64,000 nt of DNA, from positions 248,001 to 312,000 of the forward strand of contig NZ_JBLFEP010000001.1 in assembly GCF_047345415.1 (NCBI RefSeq). Reading direction: 5' to 3'. The first letter of the stretch is position 1, and every line of letters begins with the position of its first letter. A program made the position numbers and the translations under genes. The notes beneath the pieces are model-generated. The model was not told where the DNA came from. It was given only the letters and a program-made list of their open reading frames with translations, and did not search any database. Shown in pieces: positions 25,601 to 34,538 of the stretch. The stretch is from Maribacter_C sp947494565. GTDB taxonomy: Bacteria > Bacteroidota > Bacteroidia > Flavobacteriales > Flavobacteriaceae.

Positions 25601-26638
25601 TTATTCCATCTCTCCCCGGATAGAAGTCTCAAAAATAGTTTTAAATGATGCCATGGAAACATCTTGTCCGAGCATATACATCAGTTTGGTTACGGCAGCC
25701 TCGGTGGTAATATCCTTGCCATTAATGATTTGCAATTTTTTTAAGTGCTGGCTCGTCTCATATTGACCCAATAGTACACTGCCCCCAGAACACTGTGTCA
25801 CATTTACCAAAATCAATCCTTTTTGCAAGGCTTCTTTCAAGCTTTTTGTAAACCAATCATAGGTCGGCGCATTTCCTGCACCATAGGTTTCCATTATCAA
25901 AGCTCTTAATCCGTCGCATTGTAGTACATTTTTGAAAAAAGCTTCGGTAATACCGGGAAAGAGTTTTAAGACCCCTACTCTATTATCCATCACCTTATGA
26001 ACGCGCAGTGACTTTGAGCGCCCCTTGGGGAGCAGATTCTCCTTATATATTTTAAGATGCACTCCAGACTCGGCTAAGGGCGGATAGTTTAAGGACTGAA
26101 AGGCCTCAAAGTGCTCCGCATTGATTTTAGTGGTCCGATTCGCCCTGTATAGTTTATATTCAAAATACACACAGACCTCCCTAATTATTGGACGACCTCT
26201 TTCTTGCGACGCCGCAATTTGTATTGAAGTAATCAGGTTCTCTTTGGCGTCAGTACGCAAATCACCTATAGGCAACTGTGAACCGGTAAATATCACCGGC
26301 TTTGACAAATGTTCCAGCATAAAACTCAATGCAGAAGCACTATAACTCATCGTATCACTGCCATGCAGTACAACGAAACCGTCGTGATCTTCGTAGCGGC
26401 CCTCAATAATCGAGGCGATATTGGCCCAGTGCCCTGGGTCCATATTGGAGGAGTCAATAGGGCAATCAAACGAAATGGTTTCGATAGCGCAATCGAGTTG
26501 ATACAACTCTGGAATATTACTCTGCAGCTTATCAAAATCGAACGCCTTTAGGTTTCCAGTGGCGTAGTCCTTGACCATACCTATGGTACCGCCAGTGTAA
26601 ATCAATAATATATTGGTCTTTCCAATAGTAGTGTTCAT
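25601..26638 (-). CDS. ansA: Type I (cytoplasmic) L-asparaginase
   Basis: Hydrolyses L-asparagine to aspartate and ammonia. 345 residues from the ATG at 26638; a GTG at 26671 would start beside the tatD stop. No signal peptide, consistent with the cytoplasmic type. Both catalytic Thr motifs are visible: L-L-I-Y-T-G-G-T-I-G-M-V at the N-terminus and V-L-H-G-S-D-T-M-S-Y-S-A-S near residue 100. F-T-G-S-Q-L-P-I, M-E-T-Y-G-A-G-N-A-P and Q-C-S-G-G-S-V are further family blocks. Probably co-transcribed with tatD, 35 bases upstream. Confidence 0.93.
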   Translation of the reverse strand: MNTTIGKTNILLIYTGGTIGMVKDYATGNLKAFDFDKLQSNIPELYQLDCAIETISFDCPIDSSNMDPGHWANIASIIEGRYEDHDGFVVLHGSDTMSYSASALSFMLEHLSKPVIFTGSQLPIGDLRTDAKENLITSIQIAASQERGRPIIREVCVYFEYKLYRANRTTKINAEHFEAFQSLNYPPLAESGVHLKIYKENLLPKGRSKSLRVHKVMDNRVGVLKLFPGITEAFFKNVLQCDGLRALIMETYGAGNAPTYDWFTKSLKEALQKGLILVNVTQCSGGSVLLGQYETSQHLKKLQIINGKDITTEAAVTKLMYMLGQDVSMASFKTIFETSIRGEME

Positions 26639-26673
26639 TGTTTTTTCGGTATTCAAAGCTTCGAGAGACACTT

Positions 26674-27441
26674 CTAAATCTTAAAAATATCCTTTGAGTT
26701 TTGTGTGGTTATCGTTGCGATTTCGGCCTCATCAACGCCATAAATGATACTCAACTTCGCAAGCACATTGATCAAATAAGCACTTTCATTCCGCTTTCCC
26801 CGATAGGGAACCGGAGCCAAGTATGGCGCATCGGTCTCCAGAACCAAATGCTTCAGGTCGATTTCCTTTAAAAAAGTATCGATTTTACCGTTCTTGAACG
26901 TGACTACACCTCCTATACCCAACTTCATATTATATGAGATGGCTCGTCTGGCCTGTTCAACGGTTCCTGTAAAGCAATGGAAAATACCATAAAGGCCAGG
27001 ACCCTTTTCTTCTTCGAGCACTTCGAAAATCTGGTCAAAGGCCTCACGGCAGTGAATTACAATCGGTAGACCATGCTGCTTGGCCAACTGTATTTGAAAC
27101 TTGAACGCCTCACGCTGCTGAGCGAAAAAGCTTTTGTCCCAATACAGGTCGATTCCTATTTCCCCTACCGCGACGAATACGTGTTCGTTCAACATTTGGG
27201 CTACATGAGCAAGTTCATCTTTGTAATTTCCTTTTACATGAGTGGGATGGAGCCCCATCATGAGAAATATATTGTCAGGATACTTTTCCTTCAAATCGAA
27301 CATCGCCTCGGTATAAGAGGAATCAATGGCCGGAAGAAAAAAACGACGGATTCCTTTTGACATCGCATTCGCTATCACTTCGCTTCGGTCATCATCAAAG
27401 GCCTCACTATATAGATGGGTATGTGTGTCGGTTAAAACCAT
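26674..27441 (-). CDS. TatD-family metal-dependent hydrolase
   Basis: A 255-residue TIM-barrel hydrolase of the TatD family (metal-dependent DNase/phosphodiesterase). Metal ligands are in D-T-H-T-H-L (His 7 and 9), G-E-I-G-I-D-L-Y-W, V-I-H-C-R-E-A, F-H-C-F-T-G and E-T-D-A-P-Y-L-A-P, all intact. Full length compared with E. coli TatD (260). First gene of the tatD-ansA unit and divergent from the retropepsin-like gene. Confidence 0.94.
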   Translation of the reverse strand: MVLTDTHTHLYSEAFDDDRSEVIANAMSKGIRRFFLPAIDSSYTEAMFDLKEKYPDNIFLMMGLHPTHVKGNYKDELAHVAQMLNEHVFVAVGEIGIDLYWDKSFFAQQREAFKFQIQLAKQHGLPIVIHCREAFDQIFEVLEEEKGPGLYGIFHCFTGTVEQARRAISYNMKLGIGGVVTFKNGKIDTFLKEIDLKHLVLETDAPYLAPVPYRGKRNESAYLINVLAKLSIIYGVDEAEIATITTQNSKDIFKI

Positions 27442-27457
27442 GTGGCAAAAATAGGTT

Positions 27458-27465
27458 TATCTTTG
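27458..27465 (+). promoter_or_regulatory. Predicted -7 element of the retropepsin-like gene
   Basis: TATCTTTG fits TAnnTTTG, 12 bases before the ATG at 27478. It supports that start over the in-frame codon at 27442, which lies upstream of the element. Confidence 0.45.
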
Positions 27466-27477
27466 TCAAAAAAATCA

Positions 27478-27921
27478 ATGTCGAGCTTGAAAAAATTCCT
27501 GAAAAAGAAAAAGTACATCAAGGTACCGTTGGTGCTCACCACGACCAATCACTTTGAAATAGTCGCCAAACTAAATGGTATTTCCGGAAGGTTTATCTTA
27601 GATACAGGCGCATCGAACACTTGTGTTGGATTCGACAAAATAGAATTTTTCAATCTCACCTCAAAAGAATCCAAAATCAAGGCAGCCGGGGCAGGCGCAA
27701 CGAACATGGAAACCTTGGTTTCCACAAAAAACAAAATCAAAATCGGCGATTGGAGGAAAAACAAACTCAAAGTGGTCTTGTTCGACCTTGTACATGTGAA
27801 TGAAGCACTGACCACTCATAAGGCACTACCGGTCGATGGCATCATCGGCGCCGATATTCTTAAAAAGGCAAGGGCAATTATCGATTATGACAAAAACTGT
27901 GTCTATTTGAAAGAAAAATAG
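27478..27921 (+). CDS. Retropepsin-like aspartic protease (clan AA)
   Basis: A 147-residue single-domain protein. The active-site motif F-I-L-D-T-G-A-S-N-T (Asp 42) and the later hydrophobic-hydrophobic-Gly element (V-D-G-I-I-G-A-D-I-L) are the two signatures of retropepsin-type proteases, which act as homodimers. A Lys-rich N-terminus (K-K-F-L-K-K-K-K-Y) and no signal peptide suggest a cytoplasmic location. Monocistronic. The natural substrate is unknown for this bacterial family. Confidence 0.85.
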   Translation: MSSLKKFLKKKKYIKVPLVLTTTNHFEIVAKLNGISGRFILDTGASNTCVGFDKIEFFNLTSKESKIKAAGAGATNMETLVSTKNKIKIGDWRKNKLKVVLFDLVHVNEALTTHKALPVDGIIGADILKKARAIIDYDKNCVYLKEK

Positions 27922-27981
27922 CACTAAGGCCCAATTATCTACTGTTTGTCGACTTATTTTAAACTTCTCTACGTAACTGAC

Positions 27982-27989
27982 TAAATTTG
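27982..27989 (+). promoter_or_regulatory. Predicted -7 element of the di-haem peroxidase gene
   Basis: TAAATTTG fits TAnnTTTG, 29 bases before the ATG at 28019. A -33 TTTG at the standard distance is not apparent. Confidence 0.4.
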
Positions 27990-28018
27990 AGGCATATAAC
28001 CCAACTATAACCTCATTT

Positions 28019-29374
28019 ATGAATCTTTGGAAAAACCTAAAAAAACCGCTGTATTTATGTGGCGCACTGTTCATAGGCAGTTGTTCCGTGGATAGCGAGC
28101 TTCTGGACATTAAGGTCACAGCAGAAGACCTGGCTCTCAAAGAGCAACTTACCGAACTATCAGGTAGCCTAGACTTTTACATTTTACCGGAAAGTGATGA
28201 TCTTGAAAACATTCCGGCGGACCCTAAAAATCCGCTGACCGCGGAAAAAGTGTTGCTTGGGCAATTGCTTTTTCATGAAACGGGCCTTGCGACCAATGCC
28301 AAACTTGAGGCGAACAAGGGCACGTATTCCTGTGCTAGTTGCCACCATAGAGCTGCCGGGTTTCAAAGCGGAATAAAGCAAGGCATAGGCGATGGCGGAA
28401 GCGGGTTCGGACTTTTCGGAGAAGCACGAAAGCTTACAGCCGATTATACTGCGGAAATGGCCGACGTACAACCCATAAAGTCACCAACGGTATTAAACGC
28501 AGCTTATCAAAAAGTCATGCTGTGGAATGGTCAATTCGGTGCTACGGGTCCGAACTTGGGAACGGAATCGAACTGGACACCTGACACACCCAAAGAGACC
28601 AACACCCTTGGATTCGAAGGTGTGGAAACCCAGGCCATAGCTGGCCTGACCGTACATAGAATGAGTGTTACAAAAGAATTTTTAGATGATAGCGGCTATA
28701 CCTTCCTGTTCGATCAAGCCTTCCCTGATTTGCCCGAAGCCGAACGGTATACGCTGACTACGACAGGATTGGCCATCGCGGCATATGAAAGAACACTACT
28801 TGCCAATGAATCGAACTTTCAAAAATGGCTTAAGGGTTCATCAAACGCAATGTCCATTGAAGAAAAGAAAGGGGCGGCCTTATTTTTCGGAAAGGCCAAT
28901 TGTTACGAATGCCATAGTGGTCCCGCGCTAAATTCAGAAGCATTCTATGCCCTTGGTTTAGGTGATCTCGCAGAACCTGCCGTGCCGATTTTAGTAGATG
29001 AAGCTACGAAAAAGGGGCGTGGAGGTTTTACTAAAAACCCATCTGATGACTATAAGTTCAAGGTACCACAACTCTACAATTTAAAAGATGTGAATTTCTT
29101 CGGACATGGAGGCAGCCTTCAATCGATAAAAGAGATCATCGTGTACAAAAACAGAGCTGTTAAGGAGAGTTTTGATGTCAGTGACGAACAGCTGGCAGAT
29201 CAATTCATTCCTTTGAATTTAGACCTTGACGAAATCGAACAACTCACCCAATTTGTTGAAAACAGCCTTCAAGACAAAAATCTACAACGTTACGAGCCTT
29301 CTGGACTTCCAACAGAAAAGTGTTTTCCCAATGCCGATAGGCAATCAAAGGAAGATTTGAATTGTGACAATTAA
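28019..29374 (+). CDS. Di-haem cytochrome-c peroxidase family lipoprotein
   Basis: A 451-residue predicted lipoprotein (F-I-G-S-C, Cys 22) with two haem-c motifs: C-A-S-C-H (105-109) and C-Y-E-C-H (295-299). The arrangement, with P-T-V-L-N-A-A-Y, L-W-N-G-Q-F and L-K-D-V-N-F-F-G-H-G-G, is that of the CcpA/MauG superfamily. Members reduce hydrogen peroxide with electrons from a cytochrome, or oxidise protein substrates. A Met axial ligand for the high-potential haem is possible (M-S-V-T-K) but not certain. Monocistronic, ending at a bidirectional terminator shared with sucB. Confidence 0.9.
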   Translation: MNLWKNLKKPLYLCGALFIGSCSVDSELLDIKVTAEDLALKEQLTELSGSLDFYILPESDDLENIPADPKNPLTAEKVLLGQLLFHETGLATNAKLEANKGTYSCASCHHRAAGFQSGIKQGIGDGGSGFGLFGEARKLTADYTAEMADVQPIKSPTVLNAAYQKVMLWNGQFGATGPNLGTESNWTPDTPKETNTLGFEGVETQAIAGLTVHRMSVTKEFLDDSGYTFLFDQAFPDLPEAERYTLTTTGLAIAAYERTLLANESNFQKWLKGSSNAMSIEEKKGAALFFGKANCYECHSGPALNSEAFYALGLGDLAEPAVPILVDEATKKGRGGFTKNPSDDYKFKVPQLYNLKDVNFFGHGGSLQSIKEIIVYKNRAVKESFDVSDEQLADQFIPLNLDLDEIEQLTQFVENSLQDKNLQRYEPSGLPTEKCFPNADRQSKEDLNCDN

Positions 29375-29463
29375 GAAAGACCATCAAAAAATGACTGTTA
29401 CCTTATCGTGGCAGGAGATCCAGTAGGAACCTCTCGGGTTCAATGACCCTGTCAATCAACGAA

Positions 29464-29500
29464 AAACGCGCTGTCATAGATTGTCTATGGCAGCGCGTTT
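29464..29500. terminator. Bidirectional terminator between the peroxidase gene and sucB
   Basis: Seventeen-base-pair stem (29464-29480 with 29484-29500, one G-U pair) and a three-base loop. A and T ends serve both converging genes. Confidence 0.88.
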
Positions 29501-29525
29501 CTTTCAAATGACCTTTCTGCGAAAG

Positions 29526-30740
29526 CTACATTTCCAGTGCTTTCTTAATATCATTGTCCATCAACAATTCTTCAGGACTTTCTAGGGCTTCTTTGACAGC
29601 AACCAAGAACCCAACGGATTCCTTACCATCGATAATGCGGTGATCATAGGACAAGGCCACATACATAATAGGGGCTATCGCTATGGCCCCATCTTTTGCT
29701 ATGGGTCGCTCTACAATATTGTGCATCCCCAAAATCGCACTTTGAGGCGGGTTGATAATCGGTGTGGACAACATAGAACCAAAAACACCTCCATTGGTGA
29801 TGGTAAAAGTACCCCCTGTCATCTCGTCAACTGTAATCTCTCCTTCCCTTGCACGAATCGCCAACCGCTTGACTTCGGATTCAATTCCTCTAAAAGTCAA
29901 GTTTTCGGCATTTCGGATGACCGGCACCATTAGGCCCTTAGGTCCTGAGACGGCTATGCTAATATCACAAAAGTCATAGCTGATCATTTCTTTACCATCG
30001 ATCATCGAATTGACGGCCGGGTACATTTCAAGGGCGCGAACCACCGCTTTAGTAAAGAATGACATAAAACCAAGACTCACACCGTGTTTGGCTTTGAAGT
30101 CTTCTTTGTATTGCTTACGCAACTCGAAAATAGGTGACATATCAACCTCATTGAAGGTAGTCAACATTGCTGTTTCGTTCTTGGCCGAAACCAATCGTTC
30201 AGCTACTTTTCTTCGCAGCATGGAAAGTTTCGAGCGACGCTCTCCCCTACTACCGCCTGTTGGGGTTCCCATCGCAGGTACTGCCTTCACCGCATCTTCC
30301 TTCGTTATTCTTCCATCACGCCCTGAACCCTTTACGGTATTTGAAGCTATCCCCTTTTCATCTAAAATCTTTTTGGCTGCAGGTGAAGGTGTTCCCGAAG
30401 CATAGGTCTCCTTTTGGGTTATGGTAGCCACTTCCTTTTTCGGCTCTTCCTTAACCTCGGTTTTGGGTGCATCCTCCTTCTTTTCGCCTCCCTCGGGTTT
30501 GGCAGCACTAGTGTCGATCAAGCAAACTACGGCACCTACCTCAACAGCATCTCCAACCTCAGCTTTAAGGGTTATGATACCACTTTGTTCAGCTGGCAAT
30601 TCCAAAGTTGCCTTATCAGAATCCACTTCAGCGATTGCCTGGTCTTTTTCTACGTAATCCCCATCTTCAACAAGCCATTCTGCAATCTCTACTTCGGTAA
30701 TCGATTCTCCCGGAGACGGGACTTTCATTTCTAAAATCAT
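29526..30740 (-). CDS. sucB: 2-oxoglutarate dehydrogenase E2, dihydrolipoyllysine succinyltransferase
   Basis: Core enzyme of the 2-oxoglutarate dehydrogenase complex, passing the succinyl group from lipoamide to CoA. 404 residues: a lipoyl domain with the modified Lys in E-V-D-S-D-K-A-T (Lys 43), a Glu/Lys/Pro-rich linker, the E1/E3-binding domain (S-P-A-A-K-K-I-L-D-E-K-G-I, G-R-D-G-R-I-T-K-E-D), and the catalytic domain. The last has F-N-E-V-D-M-S, I-T-N-G-G-V-F-G-S and the active-site S-Y-D-H-R-I-I-D-G. Follows sucA after 21 bases; the E3 gene (lpd) is not in the window. Confidence 0.96.
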   Translation of the reverse strand: MILEMKVPSPGESITEVEIAEWLVEDGDYVEKDQAIAEVDSDKATLELPAEQSGIITLKAEVGDAVEVGAVVCLIDTSAAKPEGGEKKEDAPKTEVKEEPKKEVATITQKETYASGTPSPAAKKILDEKGIASNTVKGSGRDGRITKEDAVKAVPAMGTPTGGSRGERRSKLSMLRRKVAERLVSAKNETAMLTTFNEVDMSPIFELRKQYKEDFKAKHGVSLGFMSFFTKAVVRALEMYPAVNSMIDGKEMISYDFCDISIAVSGPKGLMVPVIRNAENLTFRGIESEVKRLAIRAREGEITVDEMTGGTFTITNGGVFGSMLSTPIINPPQSAILGMHNIVERPIAKDGAIAIAPIMYVALSYDHRIIDGKESVGFLVAVKEALESPEELLMDNDIKKALEM

Positions 30741-30761
30741 AATACTCTATAATTTGCTCTA

Positions 30762-33548
30762 TTATTTTTTCTTCGCTGGGCGCGTCATGTTGTCTTTGGT
30801 CTTATCGAACACAAAATCGATGACCTGTTGGTGCCTCATTTTCGAACGCACTGCACTACCGGCAGCTGGTGAGGCATAAAAGCGCCTTGACGCTACCCTG
30901 AACTTACTTGCATCTTTAAAATGCATCAGTAGATGACTCCATGCACCCATATTTCTTGGCTCTTCTTGAGCCCAAACCCAATCATTTGCGTTTTTATATT
31001 TTGCCATTACCGCCTTCATTTGGTCATAAGGCAAGGGGAACAATTGCTCCAAACGAACTAAGGCCACATCATCACGCTGTTGTTCTTCTTTAACGGCCAA
31101 AAGATCGTAATAAAATTTACCTGTACAAAAAACAAGGCTTTTTACTTTTTTCACATCGGCATTGACGTCATCGATCACTTCTTGAAAAGCTCCGGTCGCC
31201 AGCTCATCAACCGAAGAAACCGCCTTCGGATGTCTCAAGAGGCTTTTGGGTGTGAAAATAATCAATGGTTTTCTGAATTTCGCTTTCATTTGTCTTCTCA
31301 ACAAATGGAATAGGTTTGCCGGCGTTGTGCAATCGGCGATGTACATATTATCGCGTGCACAAAGCTGTAAATAACGCTCCATGCGTGCAGAGGAATGTTC
31401 GGCTCCTTGCCCCTCATATCCATGGGGAAGTAGCATCACGAGCCCATTTTGCAACTTCCATTTATCCTCGGCAGCAGAGATATATTGATCGATCATGATC
31501 TGTGCGCCGTTGCTAAAATCACCAAACTGGGCTTCCCAAATGGTCAGCGTATTTGGGCTCGCCATCGCATAACCGTAATCAAAACCTACCACTCCATATT
31601 CAGATAAGAGGGAATTATAAATCTGAAAACTCCCTTGCTTGTCGGAAATGTGATTTAATAAGAGTACCTCTTCTTCGCTCTCCTCAACCTTCATTACTGC
31701 ATGTCGATGCGAGAAGGTCCCTCGCTCCACATCCTGCCCTGAAATTCGAACACCATACCCTTCTTCCAATAGCGTTCCATACGCTAAGAGTTCACCCATG
31801 GCCCAGTCTAACCTATCGGTTTCAAAGAACATCTTTTTTCGATCCCCTACCAATCGTTCGACTTTTCTCAAGAACTTTTTATCGGTGGGAAGTTCCGTAA
31901 TGACTTTCGCGATAGCACTCAATTTTTTCTTATCGAAAGTGGTATCGACCGCATCCAGCATTTCCCACTCTCTCACATTTTCAAAACCCTTCCATTCATC
32001 GGCCATAAAAGGCGTAATGACAGTTTTGTCTTCCTTACGCGAATCTTCCAACTCCTCTTCGAGTGACGATTTGTACTCTTCTTCTAATTTTTTCACGAAT
32101 CCATCGTCAATAACCCCTTCCTCCAGTAAGCGTGCGGCATAGATATCCCTAGGGTTCTGATGTTTCGCAATGGCTTTATACAGTTTAGGTTGGGTAAAAC
32201 GAGGTTCGTCCCCTTCATTATGGCCGTATTTTCTATATCCTAAAAGATCCAGAAAAACATCGCGATTAAATCGCATACGATATTCCAAAGCAAAAAGAGA
32301 AGCATGAACAACGGCTTCCGCATCATCTGAATTGACATGCAGTACAGGACTCAAAGTCACTTTGCCCACATCAGTACAATAGGTAGATGATCTGGCATCA
32401 AGATAATTAGTGGTGAAACCAATTTGATTGTTCACTACGATATGTATGGTACCGTTTGTTCTATAACCATCTAACTGCGCCATTTGCACGACCTCATAAA
32501 TCAGGCCTTGCCCTGCTATTGCGGCATCACCATGCACGACTATCGGTAGTACTTTTGAAAAATCATCCGCATAATGGGCATCTTGTTTCGCTCTTGCAAT
32601 ACCCTCGACCACTGCTCCCACAGTTTCCAAATGCGATGGATTCGGCGCAATGTTCATCTTAATCTTGTTGCCATTATCCGATTTTCGATCTGATGTCCAT
32701 CCCAAATGGTATTTGACGTCACCGTCGAAGATTTCCTGTTCGTAGTCCTTACCATCGAATTCACTGAAAATATCTTTCGCCGCCTTTCCGAAAATATTGG
32801 TGAGTACATTCAACCGTCCTCTGTGTGCCATTCCCATGACAAATTGCTCTACCCCCATTTCGGCAGCACGTTCGACCACAGCATCCAAAGCAGGTATCAA
32901 AGATTCGTTTCCTTCAAGGGAGAAGCGTTTTTGCCCAACATATTTGGTATGTAAAAAGCTTTCGAAAGATACGGCCTGATTCAACTTCTTAAGGATATGC
33001 CTTTTTCGCTTCTCATCGAAATTGGGATGATTGTCATTGACATTGATCCAATTTTGAATCCACAAAACACGTTCAGGTTTTCTGATGTACATGTATTCTA
33101 CACCAATGGCACTACAATAGATGTTGGTCAGATGCTTGACGATATTTCTTAAACTACTCGACCCGAGACCCAATATCTCACCTGCGGTAAAAACCGTATC
33201 CAAATCGGAACTTTCCAAACCGAAATTCTCGAGTTCCAGGGTCGGTATATACTTGCGGCGCTCGCGCACCGGATTGGTCTTTGTAAATAGATGCCCCCTA
33301 CTGCGATAGCCATCGATCAGTTTCAATACACGGAATTCTTTTTGAAGCGACTGCGGAACGGCAACGAGGCCATCACCTGTCATTGCATCCAAGTCAAGTT
33401 CATCAAGCGAGCTTTCCATGCCGAAATCATAGCCTTGAAAAAAAGCACGCCAACTAGGTTCAATGCTATCGGGACTTGTCAAATACCGATCATACAATTC
33501 TGAAAAGAAAGACGTATGTGCGGCATTTAAGAAGGAATATTTATCCAT
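30762..33548 (-). CDS. sucA: 2-oxoglutarate dehydrogenase E1 component
   Basis: Thiamine-diphosphate-dependent decarboxylase of the TCA cycle, 928 residues (E. coli 933). The N-terminal helix (F-L-N-A-A-H-T-S-F-F-S-E-L-Y) precedes the E1 domain with M-G-M-A-H-R-G-R-L-N-V-L, G-D-V-K-Y-H-L-G and H-G-D-A-A-I-A-G-Q-G. The transketolase-like part has L-L-P-H-G-Y-E-G-Q-G-A-E-H-S-S-A-R-M-E-R. W-A-Q-E-E-P-R-N-M-G-A-W lies near the end. First gene of the sucA-sucB operon. Confidence 0.97.
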   Translation of the reverse strand: MDKYSFLNAAHTSFFSELYDRYLTSPDSIEPSWRAFFQGYDFGMESSLDELDLDAMTGDGLVAVPQSLQKEFRVLKLIDGYRSRGHLFTKTNPVRERRKYIPTLELENFGLESSDLDTVFTAGEILGLGSSSLRNIVKHLTNIYCSAIGVEYMYIRKPERVLWIQNWINVNDNHPNFDEKRKRHILKKLNQAVSFESFLHTKYVGQKRFSLEGNESLIPALDAVVERAAEMGVEQFVMGMAHRGRLNVLTNIFGKAAKDIFSEFDGKDYEQEIFDGDVKYHLGWTSDRKSDNGNKIKMNIAPNPSHLETVGAVVEGIARAKQDAHYADDFSKVLPIVVHGDAAIAGQGLIYEVVQMAQLDGYRTNGTIHIVVNNQIGFTTNYLDARSSTYCTDVGKVTLSPVLHVNSDDAEAVVHASLFALEYRMRFNRDVFLDLLGYRKYGHNEGDEPRFTQPKLYKAIAKHQNPRDIYAARLLEEGVIDDGFVKKLEEEYKSSLEEELEDSRKEDKTVITPFMADEWKGFENVREWEMLDAVDTTFDKKKLSAIAKVITELPTDKKFLRKVERLVGDRKKMFFETDRLDWAMGELLAYGTLLEEGYGVRISGQDVERGTFSHRHAVMKVEESEEEVLLLNHISDKQGSFQIYNSLLSEYGVVGFDYGYAMASPNTLTIWEAQFGDFSNGAQIMIDQYISAAEDKWKLQNGLVMLLPHGYEGQGAEHSSARMERYLQLCARDNMYIADCTTPANLFHLLRRQMKAKFRKPLIIFTPKSLLRHPKAVSSVDELATGAFQEVIDDVNADVKKVKSLVFCTGKFYYDLLAVKEEQQRDDVALVRLEQLFPLPYDQMKAVMAKYKNANDWVWAQEEPRNMGAWSHLLMHFKDASKFRVASRRFYASPAAGSAVRSKMRHQQVIDFVFDKTKDNMTRPAKKK

Positions 33549-33582
33549 AAAACAGTTCTATGTGAACGATATAAAAGTTCAT

Positions 33583-33590
33583 CAAAAATA
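33583..33590 (-). promoter_or_regulatory. Predicted -7 element of sucA-sucB
   Basis: On the minus strand, TATTTTTG fits TAnnTTTG, 34 bases upstream of the sucA ATG at 33548. No clear -33 box. Confidence 0.42.
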
Positions 33591-33648
33591 CAACATTTAC
33601 CATATCTAGTAGTATCTTAGGGATGTAAATACCAGTCAAAGTCGAACA

Positions 33649-34185
33649 ATGATGATTTTTGTAAAGCCCCTTAATCGCAAAACGTTCTTTTTAGGTCTTT
33701 TCTTGCTTTTTTCCATAGGTTTTTGTTTTTCCCAAAATCCACAGGGCAACGGCAATTTTTGGGACAAGATCCGTTTTGGTGGAGGTATCGGACTGAATTT
33801 TTCAAATGGTGGGTTCAATGGTGCCCTATCTCCAAGCGCCATTTATCAGTTCAACGAAATTTTCGCAGCAGGGATCGGGGCCAACGTCAATTTTTTCAAA
33901 TTCAACGACCAGCAATTATGGGCATATGGACCGAGCGCAATTGTGCTCGTCAACCCCATACCAGAAATTCAACTTTCGGGCGAGTTCGAACAACTTAGGG
34001 TAAACACTTCGATACGTACTCTAGGGAGCACTGTTGAAGAAGACTATTGGTCCCCTGGTCTATTTCTCGGAGCAGGATACTCGACTAACTTTGCAACTTT
34101 CGGCATTCGATACAATGTCTTGCACGATAGTGAGGATAGTATCTATTTAAATGCTTGGGTACCTTTTATTCGGTTTTACTTTTAG
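33649..34185 (+). CDS. Small outer-membrane beta-barrel-like protein divergent from sucA
   Basis: A 178-residue exported protein (signal ending I-G-F-C-F-S-Q). Gly/aromatic-rich strands follow (R-F-G-G-G-I-G-L-N-F-S, F-A-A-G-I-G-A-N-V-N-F-F, G-L-F-L-G-A-G-Y), and the end F-I-R-F-Y-F is typical of barrel proteins. Homologues next to sucA in related genomes have, as I recall, been labelled alpha-ketoglutarate decarboxylase. Nothing here supports catalysis, and the label probably spread from the neighbour. Its stop overlaps that of the convergent 34182 gene by three bases. Confidence 0.78.
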   Translation: MMIFVKPLNRKTFFLGLFLLFSIGFCFSQNPQGNGNFWDKIRFGGGIGLNFSNGGFNGALSPSAIYQFNEIFAAGIGANVNFFKFNDQQLWAYGPSAIVLVNPIPEIQLSGEFEQLRVNTSIRTLGSTVEEDYWSPGLFLGAGYSTNFATFGIRYNVLHDSEDSIYLNAWVPFIRFYF

Positions 34186-34535
34186 GGGGTATACTTTTTC
34201 TTGTACCACACTTTCTGAAGTTCGCGTCGCAAGATGAGCAAGGTCATTTGTTCAGCGACCTCGACCACGTCGGTCATATGGATATGTTTGAAAGCCTTCT
34301 CCGGCACGTCAATCACATAGAGCAGCTGCAAGTATTCAAATTTTTCCAGAATCAAGTAATACACTTTTTCATGGATAAGAGACGATAGCGCCTTAGAATC
34401 GAGGCTATTCGGAATTTCAATAGGAATATTGGCCAATCCGAAATCTTTTCTCAATTGCGCCACTAACTTCGGAAAGAGCTGTTCACGAAGAGCAGCCTCA
34501 AGAAGCACATCGCTATTTGGGTAATCGAAAGTCAT
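34182..34535 (-). CDS. Hypothetical cytoplasmic protein
   Basis: A 117-residue, mostly helical protein with no signal peptide, membrane helix or known motif. Notable segments are L-L-E-A-A-L-R-E-Q-L-F-P-K-L-V and V-I-D-V-P-E-K-A-F. It starts three bases after the stop of the amidohydrolase gene, so it is probably the last gene of that unit. No family recognised. Confidence 0.75.
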   Translation of the reverse strand: MTFDYPNSDVLLEAALREQLFPKLVAQLRKDFGLANIPIEIPNSLDSKALSSLIHEKVYYLILEKFEYLQLLYVIDVPEKAFKHIHMTDVVEVAEQMTLLILRRELQKVWYKKKYTP

Positions 34536-34538
34536 GCT

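Noticed and set aside
33649..34185. Alpha-ketoglutarate decarboxylase label for the gene divergent from sucA
   Set aside because: The sequence is an exported beta-barrel-type protein with no thiamine-diphosphate or decarboxylase motif.
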